From: Nonomuraea fuscirosea
Lineage (GTDB): Bacteria; Actinomycetota; Actinomycetes; Streptosporangiales; Streptosporangiaceae
NCBI RefSeq assembly: GCF_003001935.1
Contig: NZ_PVNG01000005.1
Location: 248,001 to 312,000 of the forward strand
Direction: 5' to 3'
DNA length: 64,000 bases
A model generated the notes under the pieces. The model was not told the origin of the DNA and did no database searches. It saw only the letters and a list, made by a program, of their open reading frames with translations. Shown here piece after piece: positions 50,914 through 60,030 of this stretch (the stretch's first letter is position 1; every line of letters starts with the position of its first letter). A program made the translations under genes and the position numbers.

Positions 50914-51869
50914 CGTCCCTCCTCGTCGGCGTAGAAGACCCAGGACCGGGACGTGCGGAACAGGATCACGGTGACCACGCCGATGGCGATCAGCAGCAGC
51001 CAGGCCATCGCCGCCGCGTATCCCATGTGCGAGGCGGTGAAGCCGCGCTCGTACAGGTAGAGCGTGTAGAACATGGTGGAGTCGGCCGGGCCGCCCTTAC
51101 CGCCGCTGATGGCGAAGGCGGGGGTGAAGACCTGGAACGACTGGATGATCTCCAGCACCAGGTTGAAGAAGACGACCGGCGACAACATCGGCACGGTGAC
51201 GGAGACGAACTTGCGCCAGGCGCCGGCGCCGTCGAGGGAGGCGGCCTCGTACAGGTCGGGTGAGATCTGCTGCAAGCCCGCCAGGAAGATCACCATCGGC
51301 GCCCCGAACTGCCACACCGCGAGCAGGACGACCGCGAACACCGCCAAGTTGGGGTTGCCGACCCAGCCGCCGGTGTCGATGCCGATCGAGCCCAGGACGT
51401 CGGGCACCGAGCCGCCGTCGTTGAACAGCGCCCGCCACACCAGCGCGATCGACATGCTCGCCCCGAGCAGCGAGGGCGCGTAGAACGCCGAACGGTAGAA
51501 GCCGCGGCCCCTGCTGCTGAGGTTCTTCAGCAGCATCGCCGCGCCCAGCGCGAGGGCCAGCTTCAGCGGGACGGCCACGACGACGTACAGCATGGTCGTG
51601 CCGACCGAGCGCCAGTAGCGGGGGTCCCCGGCCAGCATCTCGGCGTAGTTGCGCAGGCCCACCCACTGCGGCGGGTCGAACAGGTTGTAGTCCGTGAACG
51701 ACAGGTACAGCGACACGGCCATCGGCAGCAGGGTCAGCACGCCCGCGCCGAGCATCCAGGGCGACAGGAACACGTAGGCGGGCCACTGCTTCTCGCGCAC
51801 CCGGCGGCGGCCCTCCGTCACCGTGCCCCGTGGGGCGCGCGCGGGCGCGCTGGTCGACAAGGTGCTCAT
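50910..51869 (-). CDS. Carbohydrate ABC transporter permease (MalF-type, CUT1)
   Basis: A 319-residue permease, six helices, with EAA-loop LYEAASLDGAGAWRKFVSVTVPMLSPV. The N-terminal cytoplasmic tail is followed by YVFLSPWMLGAGVLTLLPMAVSLYLSFTDYNLF, typical of MalF/UgpA proteins. It forms the channel with the downstream permease. The start ATG shares a base with the stop of the binding-protein gene. Confidence 0.94.
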   Translation of the reverse strand: MSTLSTSAPARAPRGTVTEGRRRVREKQWPAYVFLSPWMLGAGVLTLLPMAVSLYLSFTDYNLFDPPQWVGLRNYAEMLAGDPRYWRSVGTTMLYVVVAVPLKLALALGAAMLLKNLSSRGRGFYRSAFYAPSLLGASMSIALVWRALFNDGGSVPDVLGSIGIDTGGWVGNPNLAVFAVVLLAVWQFGAPMVIFLAGLQQISPDLYEAASLDGAGAWRKFVSVTVPMLSPVVFFNLVLEIIQSFQVFTPAFAISGGKGGPADSTMFYTLYLYERGFTASHMGYAAAMAWLLLIAIGVVTVILFRTSRSWVFYADEEGR

Positions 51870-53197
51870 TACCTCAGCTCCCGGTTGGCCTCGTCGATGA
51901 GCTCACGCGCCGCCTGCCTGGGGGTGGCCAGCTCGAACATGACCCGCTGGTACACGCGGGTGAAGGCGGTCTGGATGGCGACGTCGCCGCTGGGCGGCGC
52001 GGTGGGCGGCGCGTCCAGGCCGTACTGCTCCATCTTCTGCGCGTACTGGTAGATCTCCACCTCAGGGCCTTCGAGGGTCTTGGCCACGTTCGCGGCGATC
52101 AGCCGGTTCGGCGGGGTCGACCGGGTGAATCCCTGGATGTCGCCCGCCCGTGGATCGTTGATCAGGAAGTCGATCAGCTGGGCCGCCTCCTTGGGGTGCG
52201 CGGTGTGCGCGCCGATGGCGAGGAGCATGCTGGGCTTGAAGTACGAGCCCGCGCGCCCGCCGGTCGTCGGCACCGGCATGAAGTGGATCTGGTCGCCGAG
52301 CAGCGTCGTGTAGCCGGGGAAGGGCGCGTCCCAGGTGAAGTCGGCGGCCGTCAGCCCGCGGCCCATGGGGCTGGTCTCGGTGCTGCCGGCCTGCGCGGTG
52401 TCCGCCGCCGACGCGACCGCGCCCTCCCTGCGCATCCGGTCGAAGTAGGTCCAGAACTCGGTGAGGTCGTCCTCGGTGAACCCGAGCCGGCTCTGGTCGG
52501 CGTAGAGCTGCCCGCCCCGGCTGCGCAGCCAGGTCTCGAAGATGTCCTCGTTGCCGCCGCCGTCGTTGGCCCCCGTGACCGGCCGGCCGTCGGGGCCCTT
52601 CAGCCCGAGGGCGGCGATGGCCTTGTTGGCCTGCTCGAAGTCCTCCCAGGTCCAGCTCGGCTGCGGCGCGGAGACGCCGGCCTTCTGGTAGAGGGCGGAG
52701 TCGTAGGCGTAGCCGGTGATGCCGCGGCCCTGCGGGACGGCGTACTGCCTGTCCTGGAAGGTGCCGGTGCGCAGGAAGCCGCGGTCGATCTCGGAGGTGC
52801 GGATGGTCCCGTCCCCGACGAAGGAGTCGAGCCGCAGGAGCGCGCCGCCGTCGGCGTACTGGGTGATCTGCCGGTAGTCGACCTGGGCCACGTCCGGGAT
52901 GCCGCCGCCGGCCGCCTGGGTGGCCAATTTCTGCACGTACGCCCCGAACTCGCCGTTCGAGGTGCGGACGGTGATGCCGGGGTGCTCGCGTTCGAAGAGG
53001 CGGACGGCCTCCTGGGTGCGCGCGGCCCGGTCGTCGTTGCCCCACCAGCTGAAGGTGAGGGTCACGCCCCGGGACGACGACGCTCCTGCGCCTTCCGTGG
53101 AGCAGCCGGTGAGCGTGGACGCGATCGCGGTGCCGAGCGCGGCCAGGACGGCGCGGCGGCTGGGGGGCGGGCGCAGGCCGCCGGGTGGCTCGGGCAT
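51869..53197 (-). CDS. Extracellular sugar-binding lipoprotein of ABC transporter
   Basis: A 442-residue family-1 solute-binding protein. The export signal has RRAVLAALGTAIASTLTGC with a lipobox Cys, then VTLFSWWGNDDR-like opening (LTFSWWGNDDRAARTQEAV) and many Trp/Tyr-rich sugar-contact segments. It captures an oligosaccharide for the two permeases downstream. AGGAGAGG before ATG 53197 defines the start. Confidence 0.93.
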   Translation of the reverse strand: MPEPPGGLRPPPSRRAVLAALGTAIASTLTGCSTEGAGASSSRGVTLTFSWWGNDDRAARTQEAVRLFEREHPGITVRTSNGEFGAYVQKLATQAAGGGIPDVAQVDYRQITQYADGGALLRLDSFVGDGTIRTSEIDRGFLRTGTFQDRQYAVPQGRGITGYAYDSALYQKAGVSAPQPSWTWEDFEQANKAIAALGLKGPDGRPVTGANDGGGNEDIFETWLRSRGGQLYADQSRLGFTEDDLTEFWTYFDRMRREGAVASAADTAQAGSTETSPMGRGLTAADFTWDAPFPGYTTLLGDQIHFMPVPTTGGRAGSYFKPSMLLAIGAHTAHPKEAAQLIDFLINDPRAGDIQGFTRSTPPNRLIAANVAKTLEGPEVEIYQYAQKMEQYGLDAPPTAPPSGDVAIQTAFTRVYQRVMFELATPRQAARELIDEANRELR

Positions 53198-53243
53198 GGG
53201 GGCCTCTCCTGGTCGGATCGTGTAGGGGGACACGGGGGCGCTC

Positions 53244-53969
53244 TCAGATGCCCGGGTAGACGTCCAGGCGGCCGCACATGCCGAAGCGCCCGCGCGCGGC
53301 GGGGCCGGTGGCGGCGACCCCGGCCTCGGTCAGGTGGTCGTCCCGCCCGTCGCGCAGGGCGGCGAACTGGGCGCCGGTCGCCGTCGCCGCCGCGTGCGCG
53401 CCGTCGGCCCAGCGCCGCTCCCACTCGTCCAGCCGGGGCCGCACCAGATCGGCGGCCGCGCGCTGGAAGGCGGCCAGCGGCCCGGGGTCGCCGGCCTCGG
53501 TGGCCGCGCGCAGCTCAAGGAAACGGCGGGTGGCCAGGTCGCGCCGGGCGCGGGCGACCCCCTCCTGCTCAGCCTCGGGCACGTCGGCGGGGATGCGGAC
53601 GGCGGCGGCGTACGTCTCCGGGTCCGCGAGCAGGTCCTGCGGCAGGGTGAGCACCGCGTCCCCCGCCTCGGGCAGGCCGCTGTTCTGCATGACGACGACG
53701 ATCTCCAGGCCGCCCTCGTTGATCAGGCGATGGATGGTGCCGGGCGTGAACCAGGCCACGACGCCCGGCTCCAGCGGCGTCTCCCGGTAGCCGGAGGTGG
53801 TCAGGGTCTGCACGGCTCCCCTGCCGGCCGTCACCACGTACCCCTCGCTGCAGGTGAGGTGGAGGTGCGGCGTGCCGCCGCCGGCCCGGCCGTCCACGGC
53901 GGGCCAGTCGTAGACGCGCAGCCTGGACACGCCGACCGCCCCGGGGAACCCGTCGTAGGTCGCGCTCAC
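53244..53969 (-). CDS. Cupin-domain protein
   Basis: A 241-residue protein. An RmlC-like cupin with the metal-ligand pattern HLHLTCSEGYVVTAGRG and TPGTIHRLINEGGLEIVVVM occupies the first ~120 residues. A helical tail follows. It may be a sugar isomerase or sensor; the substrate is unknown. GTG 53969 overlaps the stop of the PmoA-like gene (GTGA), so it belongs to the sugar operon. Confidence 0.82.
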   Translation of the reverse strand: MSATYDGFPGAVGVSRLRVYDWPAVDGRAGGGTPHLHLTCSEGYVVTAGRGAVQTLTTSGYRETPLEPGVVAWFTPGTIHRLINEGGLEIVVVMQNSGLPEAGDAVLTLPQDLLADPETYAAAVRIPADVPEAEQEGVARARRDLATRRFLELRAATEAGDPGPLAAFQRAAADLVRPRLDEWERRWADGAHAAATATGAQFAALRDGRDDHLTEAGVAATGPAARGRFGMCGRLDVYPGI

Positions 53970-54886
53970 CAGGCGTGCCCCGCGAGGTGCGCGGCGACCT
54001 GGTCGCGGTCCCACGCGCCGTCGGCGACGACGACGCGGTAGGCGCGGGCGAGCGTGTCGCCGGGTTCGAGGACCAGCTCCTCGTGGAACGCCCACGAGGG
54101 CGCGACGGCGGCGAACGGGTCGCTGCGCACGAACCAGTGCGCCGGGTGCGTGCCCTGCTCGCCCGTGTGGTCGTTGGACGGGGCGTGCTCAAAGACGACC
54201 GTGGCGTGCCCGTCGCGTCCGTCGTGCTCGCCCACGTACGCCAGCCAGGGCGCCTGGCTGCCCATCAGGTCGCCGCCGTCCGCCTCGGCGGTGAACACCC
54301 GGCCGCCGCGGAAGGCACGCGGCCCGCGCCAGAACAGCCCGGTGTAGCCGGCCGCCGGACGGCCATGGGTGGTGGGGCTGCCGAAGCGCAGCGGCTCGGC
54401 CCGCCGGTTGGTCACCGCCGACGTCCAGGTCAGCGACCAGCTGCCGCTCGCCTGGTCGACGCGGGCCTCGATGCGGCGCTCCTCGTCGGCCCACAGCTCG
54501 CCCCCGTACGGGTGCCAGGTGAGCCGCTCCCGTATGACAGCGCTGTCAACATGGGCGTGCACGTCCTCGAACGCCACGTGGGCCATCGAGCCGACCCGCT
54601 CGGGCAGCCGCAGGTAGCCCTCGCCGTGCACGTAGGTGTTGCCGCCCCACAGGTTCTGGCCGGACAGGTGGGAGGCCGTCAGCTGCAGGCCCTTGTGCCA
54701 GCGGTGGTCGTTGGGGCGGTAGTCGGTGACGAGCCCTCCCGACAGCGTCCTGATCGGGTGCAGGTACGGCTTGGGCGCCTCCCACGCGGCCTCGGGCCGG
54801 TAGACGTAGGCGAACAGCTCCGTGCCCGTCGCCTCGTACGCCACCGTGATCCGGTCGCCGTGGGCGTGGGTCAGTGCCAGGGTCAT
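53966..54886 (-). CDS. PmoA-like (DUF6807) family protein
   Basis: A 306-residue protein with conserved PYLHPIRTLSGGLVTDYRPNDHRWHKGL, then NLWGGNTYVHGEGY, FGSPTTHGRPAAGYTGLFWRGPRAF and NDHTGEQGTHPAHWFVRSDPFAAV. This is the DUF6807/PmoA group found with Gfo/Idh oxidoreductases in sugar-degradation loci. The fold is probably a galactose-mutarotase-like beta-sandwich. The role is unproven. AGAGGAA precedes ATG 54886, which overlaps the oxidoreductase stop. Confidence 0.8.
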   Translation of the reverse strand: MTLALTHAHGDRITVAYEATGTELFAYVYRPEAAWEAPKPYLHPIRTLSGGLVTDYRPNDHRWHKGLQLTASHLSGQNLWGGNTYVHGEGYLRLPERVGSMAHVAFEDVHAHVDSAVIRERLTWHPYGGELWADEERRIEARVDQASGSWSLTWTSAVTNRRAEPLRFGSPTTHGRPAAGYTGLFWRGPRAFRGGRVFTAEADGGDLMGSQAPWLAYVGEHDGRDGHATVVFEHAPSNDHTGEQGTHPAHWFVRSDPFAAVAPSWAFHEELVLEPGDTLARAYRVVVADGAWDRDQVAAHLAGHAW

Positions 54887-56031
54887 GCGTGTTCCTCTTC
54901 CTCGCGCGGAGCGGCCGGCGCCCAGCCGGGGGCGCCGCCGTGCAATGCGGTGTAGTAGGGGTCGCCGGGGCCGATCTCGCCGGCCAGGACGGGAGCGTCG
55001 GTGAACGCCGACTTGTACAGGGCGGTGATGAACTCCAGCGTCTGACGGCCGCCCGCGCCGCTGGTCGGGTGGCGCCGCCCGGCCCTGATGTCGGCGACGA
55101 GGGCGCGCAGCTGGGCCAGGTGCGAGCTCGGCTCGTCGGCCCCGAAGTCCTGCCAGGCGGCGGCGGTCTCCTCGGGTACGCCGGGCGCGGGGGTGATCCG
55201 CCAGTTCGCGTTGCGGTAGCCGTACAGGTGGGTCAGCTCGATCGTGGCCAGCTCGCAGTCGATGCGGATGCGGCTGACCTCGTCGGGGCTCAGCACGCTG
55301 TTGACCACCGTGGCCAGGGCGCCGCCGGCGAAGCGGACCTGCGCGGTGGAGACGTCCTCGGTCTCCACGTCGTGCACGAGCCTGGCCGCCATGCCGCGCA
55401 CCTCGGCCCACGGGCCGAGCAGGTCGAGCAGCAGGTCCATCTGGTGGATGCCGTGCCCCATGGCGGGGCCGCCGCCCTCGGTGGCCCAGCGCCCGCGCCA
55501 CGGCACGGCGTAGTAGGCACGATTCCGGTACCACGTGGTCTGGCAGTGGGCGACCAGCGGCCGGCCGAACGCCTGCGACCGCAGCAGCCGGCGCACGTGG
55601 TGCGCGCCGGAGCCGAAGCGGTGCTGGAAGACGATCGACGCGTACGGCTCCGCGTCGCCGCCCGGCTCCGCCGCGCTGATGGCGTCGAAGTCGGCCAGCG
55701 ACGGGCACGGCGGCTTCTCGCACCACACCCAGGCGCCGGCCCGCAGCGCGGCCACGGACTGCTCCCGGTGCACGGCGGGCGGCGTGGCCAGCACCACCAG
55801 GTCGGGGCGTACCTCGGCGAGCATCGCGTCGAGGTCGGTGAAGGCGCCGGGGATGCCGTGCTCGGCGGCCACGGCGCGCGCCGCCGCCTCGTCGATGTCC
55901 GCCACGGCGACGACCTCGACCTCGCCTTGGGCGGCCAGCTTCGCGAGGGCGGGCAGGTGGCTGGCGCGGGCGATCCCTCCCGTGCCGGCCACGGCCGTGC
56001 GCAGCGGGAGGTTCGAGCCAAGCGGAGACAT
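54883..56031 (-). CDS. Gfo/Idh/MocA-family oxidoreductase
   Basis: A 382-residue enzyme. The NAD(P) loop AVAGTGGIARASHLPAL is at the N-terminus, the EKP motif is in VWCEKPPCPSL and the catalytic-domain signature GGGPAMGHGIHQMDLLLDLLG follows. It oxidises or isomerises a sugar or sugar derivative. It is the first gene of the operon to 49456, and the LacI operator at 56166 lies upstream. GAGAGGG precedes ATG 56031. Confidence 0.92.
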   Translation of the reverse strand: MSPLGSNLPLRTAVAGTGGIARASHLPALAKLAAQGEVEVVAVADIDEAAARAVAAEHGIPGAFTDLDAMLAEVRPDLVVLATPPAVHREQSVAALRAGAWVWCEKPPCPSLADFDAISAAEPGGDAEPYASIVFQHRFGSGAHHVRRLLRSQAFGRPLVAHCQTTWYRNRAYYAVPWRGRWATEGGGPAMGHGIHQMDLLLDLLGPWAEVRGMAARLVHDVETEDVSTAQVRFAGGALATVVNSVLSPDEVSRIRIDCELATIELTHLYGYRNANWRITPAPGVPEETAAAWQDFGADEPSSHLAQLRALVADIRAGRRHPTSGAGGRQTLEFITALYKSAFTDAPVLAGEIGPGDPYYTALHGGAPGWAPAAPREEEEHA

Positions 56032-56343
56032 GCGGACCCTCTCATGGGGGCAGGGGGAACGGAGCGCGACCGGTCGGGGCTGTGACGCGGACCCCGGCCC
56101 CGCACCCGCTCCCGCGGGCACGCGGCCCCGTCCGCAGGTATGTGCCGGGCCGCCTCCTCATCAGCTGTTCCAACGTTGTAACAGCCGCTTTCACCGCGGG
56201 TCAACCCTTCGGTGGGAAAATGAGACGGCGCCGGCGGGGCCGCCGCGCCTTCGTACCGCCAGGCCCTCCGGCCTGCCCAGAAACTCACGAACCCCCTGTC
56301 CGGCCGGGCATAATGCAGGCAGACAGAGGGTGAGGGCCGGGCA
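56032..56343. other. 312-bp intergenic region with LacI operator
   Basis: The gap between the divergent Gfo/Idh operon and the LacI-type gene. Apart from the operator at 56166-56183 I see no gene. Short frames here are extensions of the neighbours' reading frames without start signals. Confidence 0.7.
56166..56183. promoter_or_regulatory. LacI-family operator
   Basis: TGTTCCAACGTTGTAACA is symmetrical at 16 of 18 positions around a central CAACGTTG, the typical LacI/GalR-type half-sites with a central CG. It lies between the divergent sugar operon (start 56031) and its LacI-type regulator (start 56344). It should be the site of repression of both; binding is inferred. Confidence 0.75.
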
Positions 56344-57387
56344 GTGGCGGCAGTGACGCTGAAGGACGTGGCGGATCGCGCGGGCGTGTCGATCAAAACC
56401 GTTTCCAACGTTGTACGCGGGGTACCGAAGGTGTCGGCGGCGACGCGGGACCGGGTGATCCGCGCCGTGCACGAGCTCGGCTACCGGCCCAACCCGTCGG
56501 CGCGCCGGCTCCGGACCGGCCGCAGCGGGCTGATCGCGCTCGCCGTCCCCAACCTGACGACGCCCTACTTCGCGGAGCTGGCCCAGCACGTCCGCGCGGA
56601 GGCCGCCCGGCTCGGCCTCACCGTGCTCATCGAGGAGACGATGGGCGACGCGAAGGAGGAGCTGCGCCTGGCCACCGGCGTCGGGGCCGACCTGCTCGAC
56701 GGCGTGATCCTCTCCCCGCTGCACGTCTCGCTCGACGAGCTGGCCCCCGTCACCCACGAGATCCCCCTCGTGCTGCTCGGCGAGCGCGGCTACGAGCGCG
56801 ACCGGATCACCGCCGACCACGTCATGATCGACAACATCGCGGCGGCGCGTGACGTGACCGCGCACCTGGCCGGGCTGGGCCGGACCAGGATCGCCGCCAT
56901 CGGGGTGACGACCACGCCGTCCGCCTCCGCCCGGCAGCGCCTGGAAGGCTTCCACCAGGCCCTGCACCAGGCCGGGCTCACGTACGATCCGCGCCTCGCG
57001 CCCGCGATCAGGCGGTTCGACCGCCCCGACGGCCTGCTCGCCATGCGCGACCTGCTTCGCCTGCCGGCCGGGGTCCGCCCCGACGCGGTCTTCTGCTTCA
57101 GCGACCTGCTGGCGATCGGGGCGCAGCGGGCCCTGTACGAGGCGGGCGTGGACTGCCCTGGGGAGGTGGCGGTGGCGGGCATCGACGGGTCGCAGGAGGC
57201 GCTCTACAGCACGCCGTCGCTGACCACGGTGATCCCCGACAAGGCCGCCATCGCCTCGCTGGCGGTCCGGTGCCTGGCCGATCGCATCGGGTCGGCGGGG
57301 CCGCTGCCGTTCGAGGTGCATCTGGCGCCGTACCGGCTGGTCGCGCGGGAGTCGACGGAGGGCGTGCGCCGGCCGCTGCCCGTGTGA
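56344..57387 (+). CDS. LacI-family transcriptional regulator (sugar operon)
   Basis: A 347-residue repressor. The HTH is VTLKDVADRAGVSIKTVSNVVRGVPKVSAATRDRVIRAVHELGYRPN, followed by a periplasmic-binding-protein-like sensor domain (LIALAVPNLTTPYFAELAQHVR, then VPGEVAVAGIDGSQEA-like segment). It is divergent from the ABC transporter/oxidoreductase operon and presumably represses it until the sugar binds. GTG start at 56344. Confidence 0.93.
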   Translation: MAAVTLKDVADRAGVSIKTVSNVVRGVPKVSAATRDRVIRAVHELGYRPNPSARRLRTGRSGLIALAVPNLTTPYFAELAQHVRAEAARLGLTVLIEETMGDAKEELRLATGVGADLLDGVILSPLHVSLDELAPVTHEIPLVLLGERGYERDRITADHVMIDNIAAARDVTAHLAGLGRTRIAAIGVTTTPSASARQRLEGFHQALHQAGLTYDPRLAPAIRRFDRPDGLLAMRDLLRLPAGVRPDAVFCFSDLLAIGAQRALYEAGVDCPGEVAVAGIDGSQEALYSTPSLTTVIPDKAAIASLAVRCLADRIGSAGPLPFEVHLAPYRLVARESTEGVRRPLPV

Positions 57388-57458
57388 CCGGGGGCTGGGG
57401 CGCGGGCTTCCCGGGCGGCCCTCAGCTGTCCGGACGGTCCTCAGCTGTCCCGCGGTCC

Positions 57459-58466
57459 TCAGGCGCGGGCGTGCTCGGGGCGGGTGAGCGTGCGGGTGAG
57501 CCAGTCGGTACGGGTGCGGCGGGCGGCGGTGGACAGGCCGGCCTCGGGGAAGAGGGCGTCGAAGCCGTGGAAGCCGCCCGCCCAGACGTGCAGCTCGGCC
57601 TGGCCGCCCGCGGCCCAGATGCGGGTGGCGTACGCCACGTCCTCGTCACGGAAGACCTCGGCCGAGCCGGCGTCGACGTACGTGGTGGGCAGGCCGGACA
57701 GGTCGCCGGCCCTGGCGGGTGAGGCGTAGGCGGGGACCTGGTCGTCGGGGAGGTCGCCGAGCAGGGCCTTCCAGGCGAACGCGTTGCTCTCGCGGGTCCA
57801 CACGCCGGGTTCGCCGGCGTACTGGCGGCTGGAGGCGGTGGTGTTGCGGTGGTCGAGCATGGGGCAGATCAGCACCTGGGCCGCGAGCGCCGGCGCCCCG
57901 CGGTCGCGGGCCATGAGCGTGGCACCCGCGGCCAGGCCGCCGCCGGCGCTGGCGCCCGCGACGACGATCCGGTCGGGGTCGATGCCGAGCTCGGCGGCGT
58001 GCTCGGCCAGCCACAGCAGGCCGTGGTAACAGTCCTCGACGGGGGTGGTGCCGCCGGTCTCCGGGGCGAGCCGGTAATCGACGGTGACCACGACGGCGCC
58101 GAGCCGGTCGAGCCATTCGAGGGGGATGTCGAGCTGCGAGAACCGGTCTCCCATGACCATGCCGCCGCCGTGGATCCAGTAGACGCACGGCGCTCCGGCT
58201 CGATTTCCGGGCTCCGCTTCAGGACGGTCGCCGGGGTCGGTGCCGGCGTCGGCCGTGGGGGTGAGGATCGTCATCGGGATCGGCGCGCCGCCGGAGCCGG
58301 GGACGGTGACCTCGCGCCGGTCGACGGCCCGGCCGGCCAGCAGCGGTTCGACCGGGACCGAGGTCATGCGGCGCAGCTCGGTGAGGATCTGCGGGGTGAT
58401 CTCCTGGACCAGCGGCATGCCGGCGAGCAGGGAGTTCAGCTCGGGGTCGACAGCGGGTCGGGACAT
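57459..58466 (-). CDS. HSL-family alpha/beta hydrolase (esterase)
   Basis: A 335-residue hormone-sensitive-lipase-type esterase. YWIHGGGMVMGDR is the oxyanion HGGG, GASAGGGLAAG carries the nucleophile Ser, YVDAGSAEVFRDED the catalytic Asp and GGFHGFDAL the His. It cleaves short acyl esters. It is 76 bp downstream of the ABM-domain protein on the same strand, under likely control of the divergent AraC regulator. Confidence 0.92.
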   Translation of the reverse strand: MSRPAVDPELNSLLAGMPLVQEITPQILTELRRMTSVPVEPLLAGRAVDRREVTVPGSGGAPIPMTILTPTADAGTDPGDRPEAEPGNRAGAPCVYWIHGGGMVMGDRFSQLDIPLEWLDRLGAVVVTVDYRLAPETGGTTPVEDCYHGLLWLAEHAAELGIDPDRIVVAGASAGGGLAAGATLMARDRGAPALAAQVLICPMLDHRNTTASSRQYAGEPGVWTRESNAFAWKALLGDLPDDQVPAYASPARAGDLSGLPTTYVDAGSAEVFRDEDVAYATRIWAAGGQAELHVWAGGFHGFDALFPEAGLSTAARRTRTDWLTRTLTRPEHARA

Positions 58467-58542
58467 GAGGGTTCCTTTCTGCGGGGGAAAGCGGGGAAGT
58501 GCTCAGGTTGGGGTGGGCCGGGGCTCTGCGCCGGGGGCGGCG

Positions 58543-58860
58543 TCAGAAGGCGGCCTTGCCGCCGACCGGCACGTAGTCCGTGTACGGGGACTGCGCGGCG
58601 ACCAGTTCCTGGACCCGCGCGACGAGGTCCTGGGCGGCCTGACCGGCGAAGAGCCGGTGGTGCTCCTCCTCGCTGGTCCAGCCCTCGGTGACATGGACGA
58701 CGTCGGGGTCGGAGGCCGACCGGCTGACGAGGTAGACCAGGCAGTGCTCGCTCGCGGCCGGGTTGCCCTCGTCCAGGCCGGTCAGCAGCAGCTCGGCCAG
58801 CCGCTCCCCCATGCCGGGCCTGGCGGTCATGGCGGCGTTGAACCCGTATCCGATCTTCAC
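58543..58860 (-). CDS. Putative quinol monooxygenase (ABM domain)
   Basis: A 105-residue antibiotic-biosynthesis-monooxygenase-like protein (IGYGFNAAMTARPGMGERLAELLLTG, then VYLVSRSASDPDVVHVTEGWTSEEEHHRLF). The small ferredoxin-like fold acts as a cofactor-free oxygenase or isomerase. AAAGGAG precedes GTG 58860. First gene of the pair with the esterase, divergent from the AraC-type regulator. Confidence 0.85.
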   Translation of the reverse strand: MKIGYGFNAAMTARPGMGERLAELLLTGLDEGNPAASEHCLVYLVSRSASDPDVVHVTEGWTSEEEHHRLFAGQAAQDLVARVQELVAAQSPYTDYVPVGGKAAF

Positions 58861-59018
58861 GGCGATGCTCCTTTGCGGATGTACGTTCCTCCAGCCGGGT
58901 GGTGCTCGACCTCCCGGCCGGCTGATCCCATTCCACCGCTTGAGCTGGCCATAGGGTAGAACGAACCTCCTCGCTTCTTGCCTGATCCTCCACTTCAAAG
59001 GTGTGATGGAATCCGAGC

Positions 59019-59912
59019 ATGGGATTCGACGAGCTCCGCGCGGCGCTGGCCCGGCACCTCCGGCCCGACGAGGCCACCGACATCGACGGGCTGCACATCG
59101 CGCGGGCCGATCGCGCGGGCCCGCCGTCGCCCTCGATGTCCGGCACGGTGCTGGCGGTCCTCGCCCAGGGCGCCAAACGGCTCATGGTGGGCGACCGCGC
59201 CCTCGAATACCGTCCTGGCAGCTACCTGGTGGCCTCCGTGGACCTGCCCGTGACCGGCTCCTTCGTGGACGTGACCCCGGAGCACCCGGCGCTGGGGCTG
59301 GCGCTCGTCCTGGAGCCGCGGGCCATCGCCGACCTGCTCCTGCACGCGGGCGCCCGCGACCTGCCCCATCCCCGGGCGGGGGCGCTGCCGGGCATCGCCG
59401 TGGCCGGCATGACGGCCGAACTTCTGGACGCGCTGATCCGCCTGGTGCACCTGCTGGACCATCCGCGCGACCGGGAGGTGCTGGCGCCGCTGGTCAAGCG
59501 CGAGATCCTCTGGCGGCTGATCACCGGAGAGCAGGGCGATGCCGTACGCCAGCTCGGTCTGGCCGACAGCAGTCTCAGCCACGTCTCCAGGGCCGTCCGG
59601 TGGATCCAGGACCACTACGCCGAGCCGTTCCGCGTCGAGGAGCTGGCCCGGCTGACCGGCATGAGCCCGTCGGCGTTCTACCGGCACTTCCAGACCGTCA
59701 CCGCGCTGAGCCCGATCCAGTTCCAGAAGCAGATCCGGCTCCAGCGGGCCCGGCTGCTGCTCGCCACCCGCGCCCACGACGTCACGGCCGTCGCGCACCG
59801 CGTCGGCTACGACAGCCCCTCCCAGTTCAGCCGCGAATACCGGCGCCAGTACGGCGTCCCGCCCAGCCACGACGCCGCCCGCCTCCACCCCGCCGCCGCC
59901 TCCGCGCCGTGA
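59019..59912 (+). CDS. AraC-family transcriptional regulator
   Basis: A 297-residue regulator. The N-terminal AraC_N ligand domain has LMVGDRALEYRPGSYLVASVDLPVTG. The C-terminal double HTH is VRWIQDHYAEPFRVEELARLTGMSPSAFYRHFQTVTALSPIQFQKQIRLQRARLLL and GYDSPSQFSREYRRQYGVPPS. It is divergent from the monooxygenase/esterase pair and probably activates it. Confidence 0.93.
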   Translation: MGFDELRAALARHLRPDEATDIDGLHIARADRAGPPSPSMSGTVLAVLAQGAKRLMVGDRALEYRPGSYLVASVDLPVTGSFVDVTPEHPALGLALVLEPRAIADLLLHAGARDLPHPRAGALPGIAVAGMTAELLDALIRLVHLLDHPRDREVLAPLVKREILWRLITGEQGDAVRQLGLADSSLSHVSRAVRWIQDHYAEPFRVEELARLTGMSPSAFYRHFQTVTALSPIQFQKQIRLQRARLLLATRAHDVTAVAHRVGYDSPSQFSREYRRQYGVPPSHDAARLHPAAASAP

Positions 59913-59936
59913 CGCGGTCGCCATGAAGTGATCATG

Positions 59937-59953
59937 GTAATGCGGATTATTAC
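59937..59953. promoter_or_regulatory. Short inverted repeat before second LacI-type gene
   Basis: GTAAT (59937-59941) and ATTAC (59949-59953) with a 7-bp spacer, followed by a -35-like TTGACG at 59967-59972. It could be an operator for the LacI-type regulator starting at 60031; the arms are short. Confidence 0.35.
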
Positions 59954-60030
59954 TGGGGTTTCACTCTTGACGCCACGGCCGGTGAGGTCGCAGACTCCGT
60001 GCTGTCGCCCTTGATCGAGGAGAGGGAGCC

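Noticed and set aside
56406..56413. Second LacI operator (CAACGTTG) inside the LacI gene
   Set aside because: It falls on conserved HTH codons (Ser-Asn-Val-Val), and the flanks do not keep the outer TGTT/AACA symmetry.
57418..57460. Repeated CTCAGCTGTCC units between the convergent LacI and esterase genes as a regulatory array
   Set aside because: A short GC-rich repeat in a convergent gap with no promoter nearby; more likely slippage or part of a terminator.
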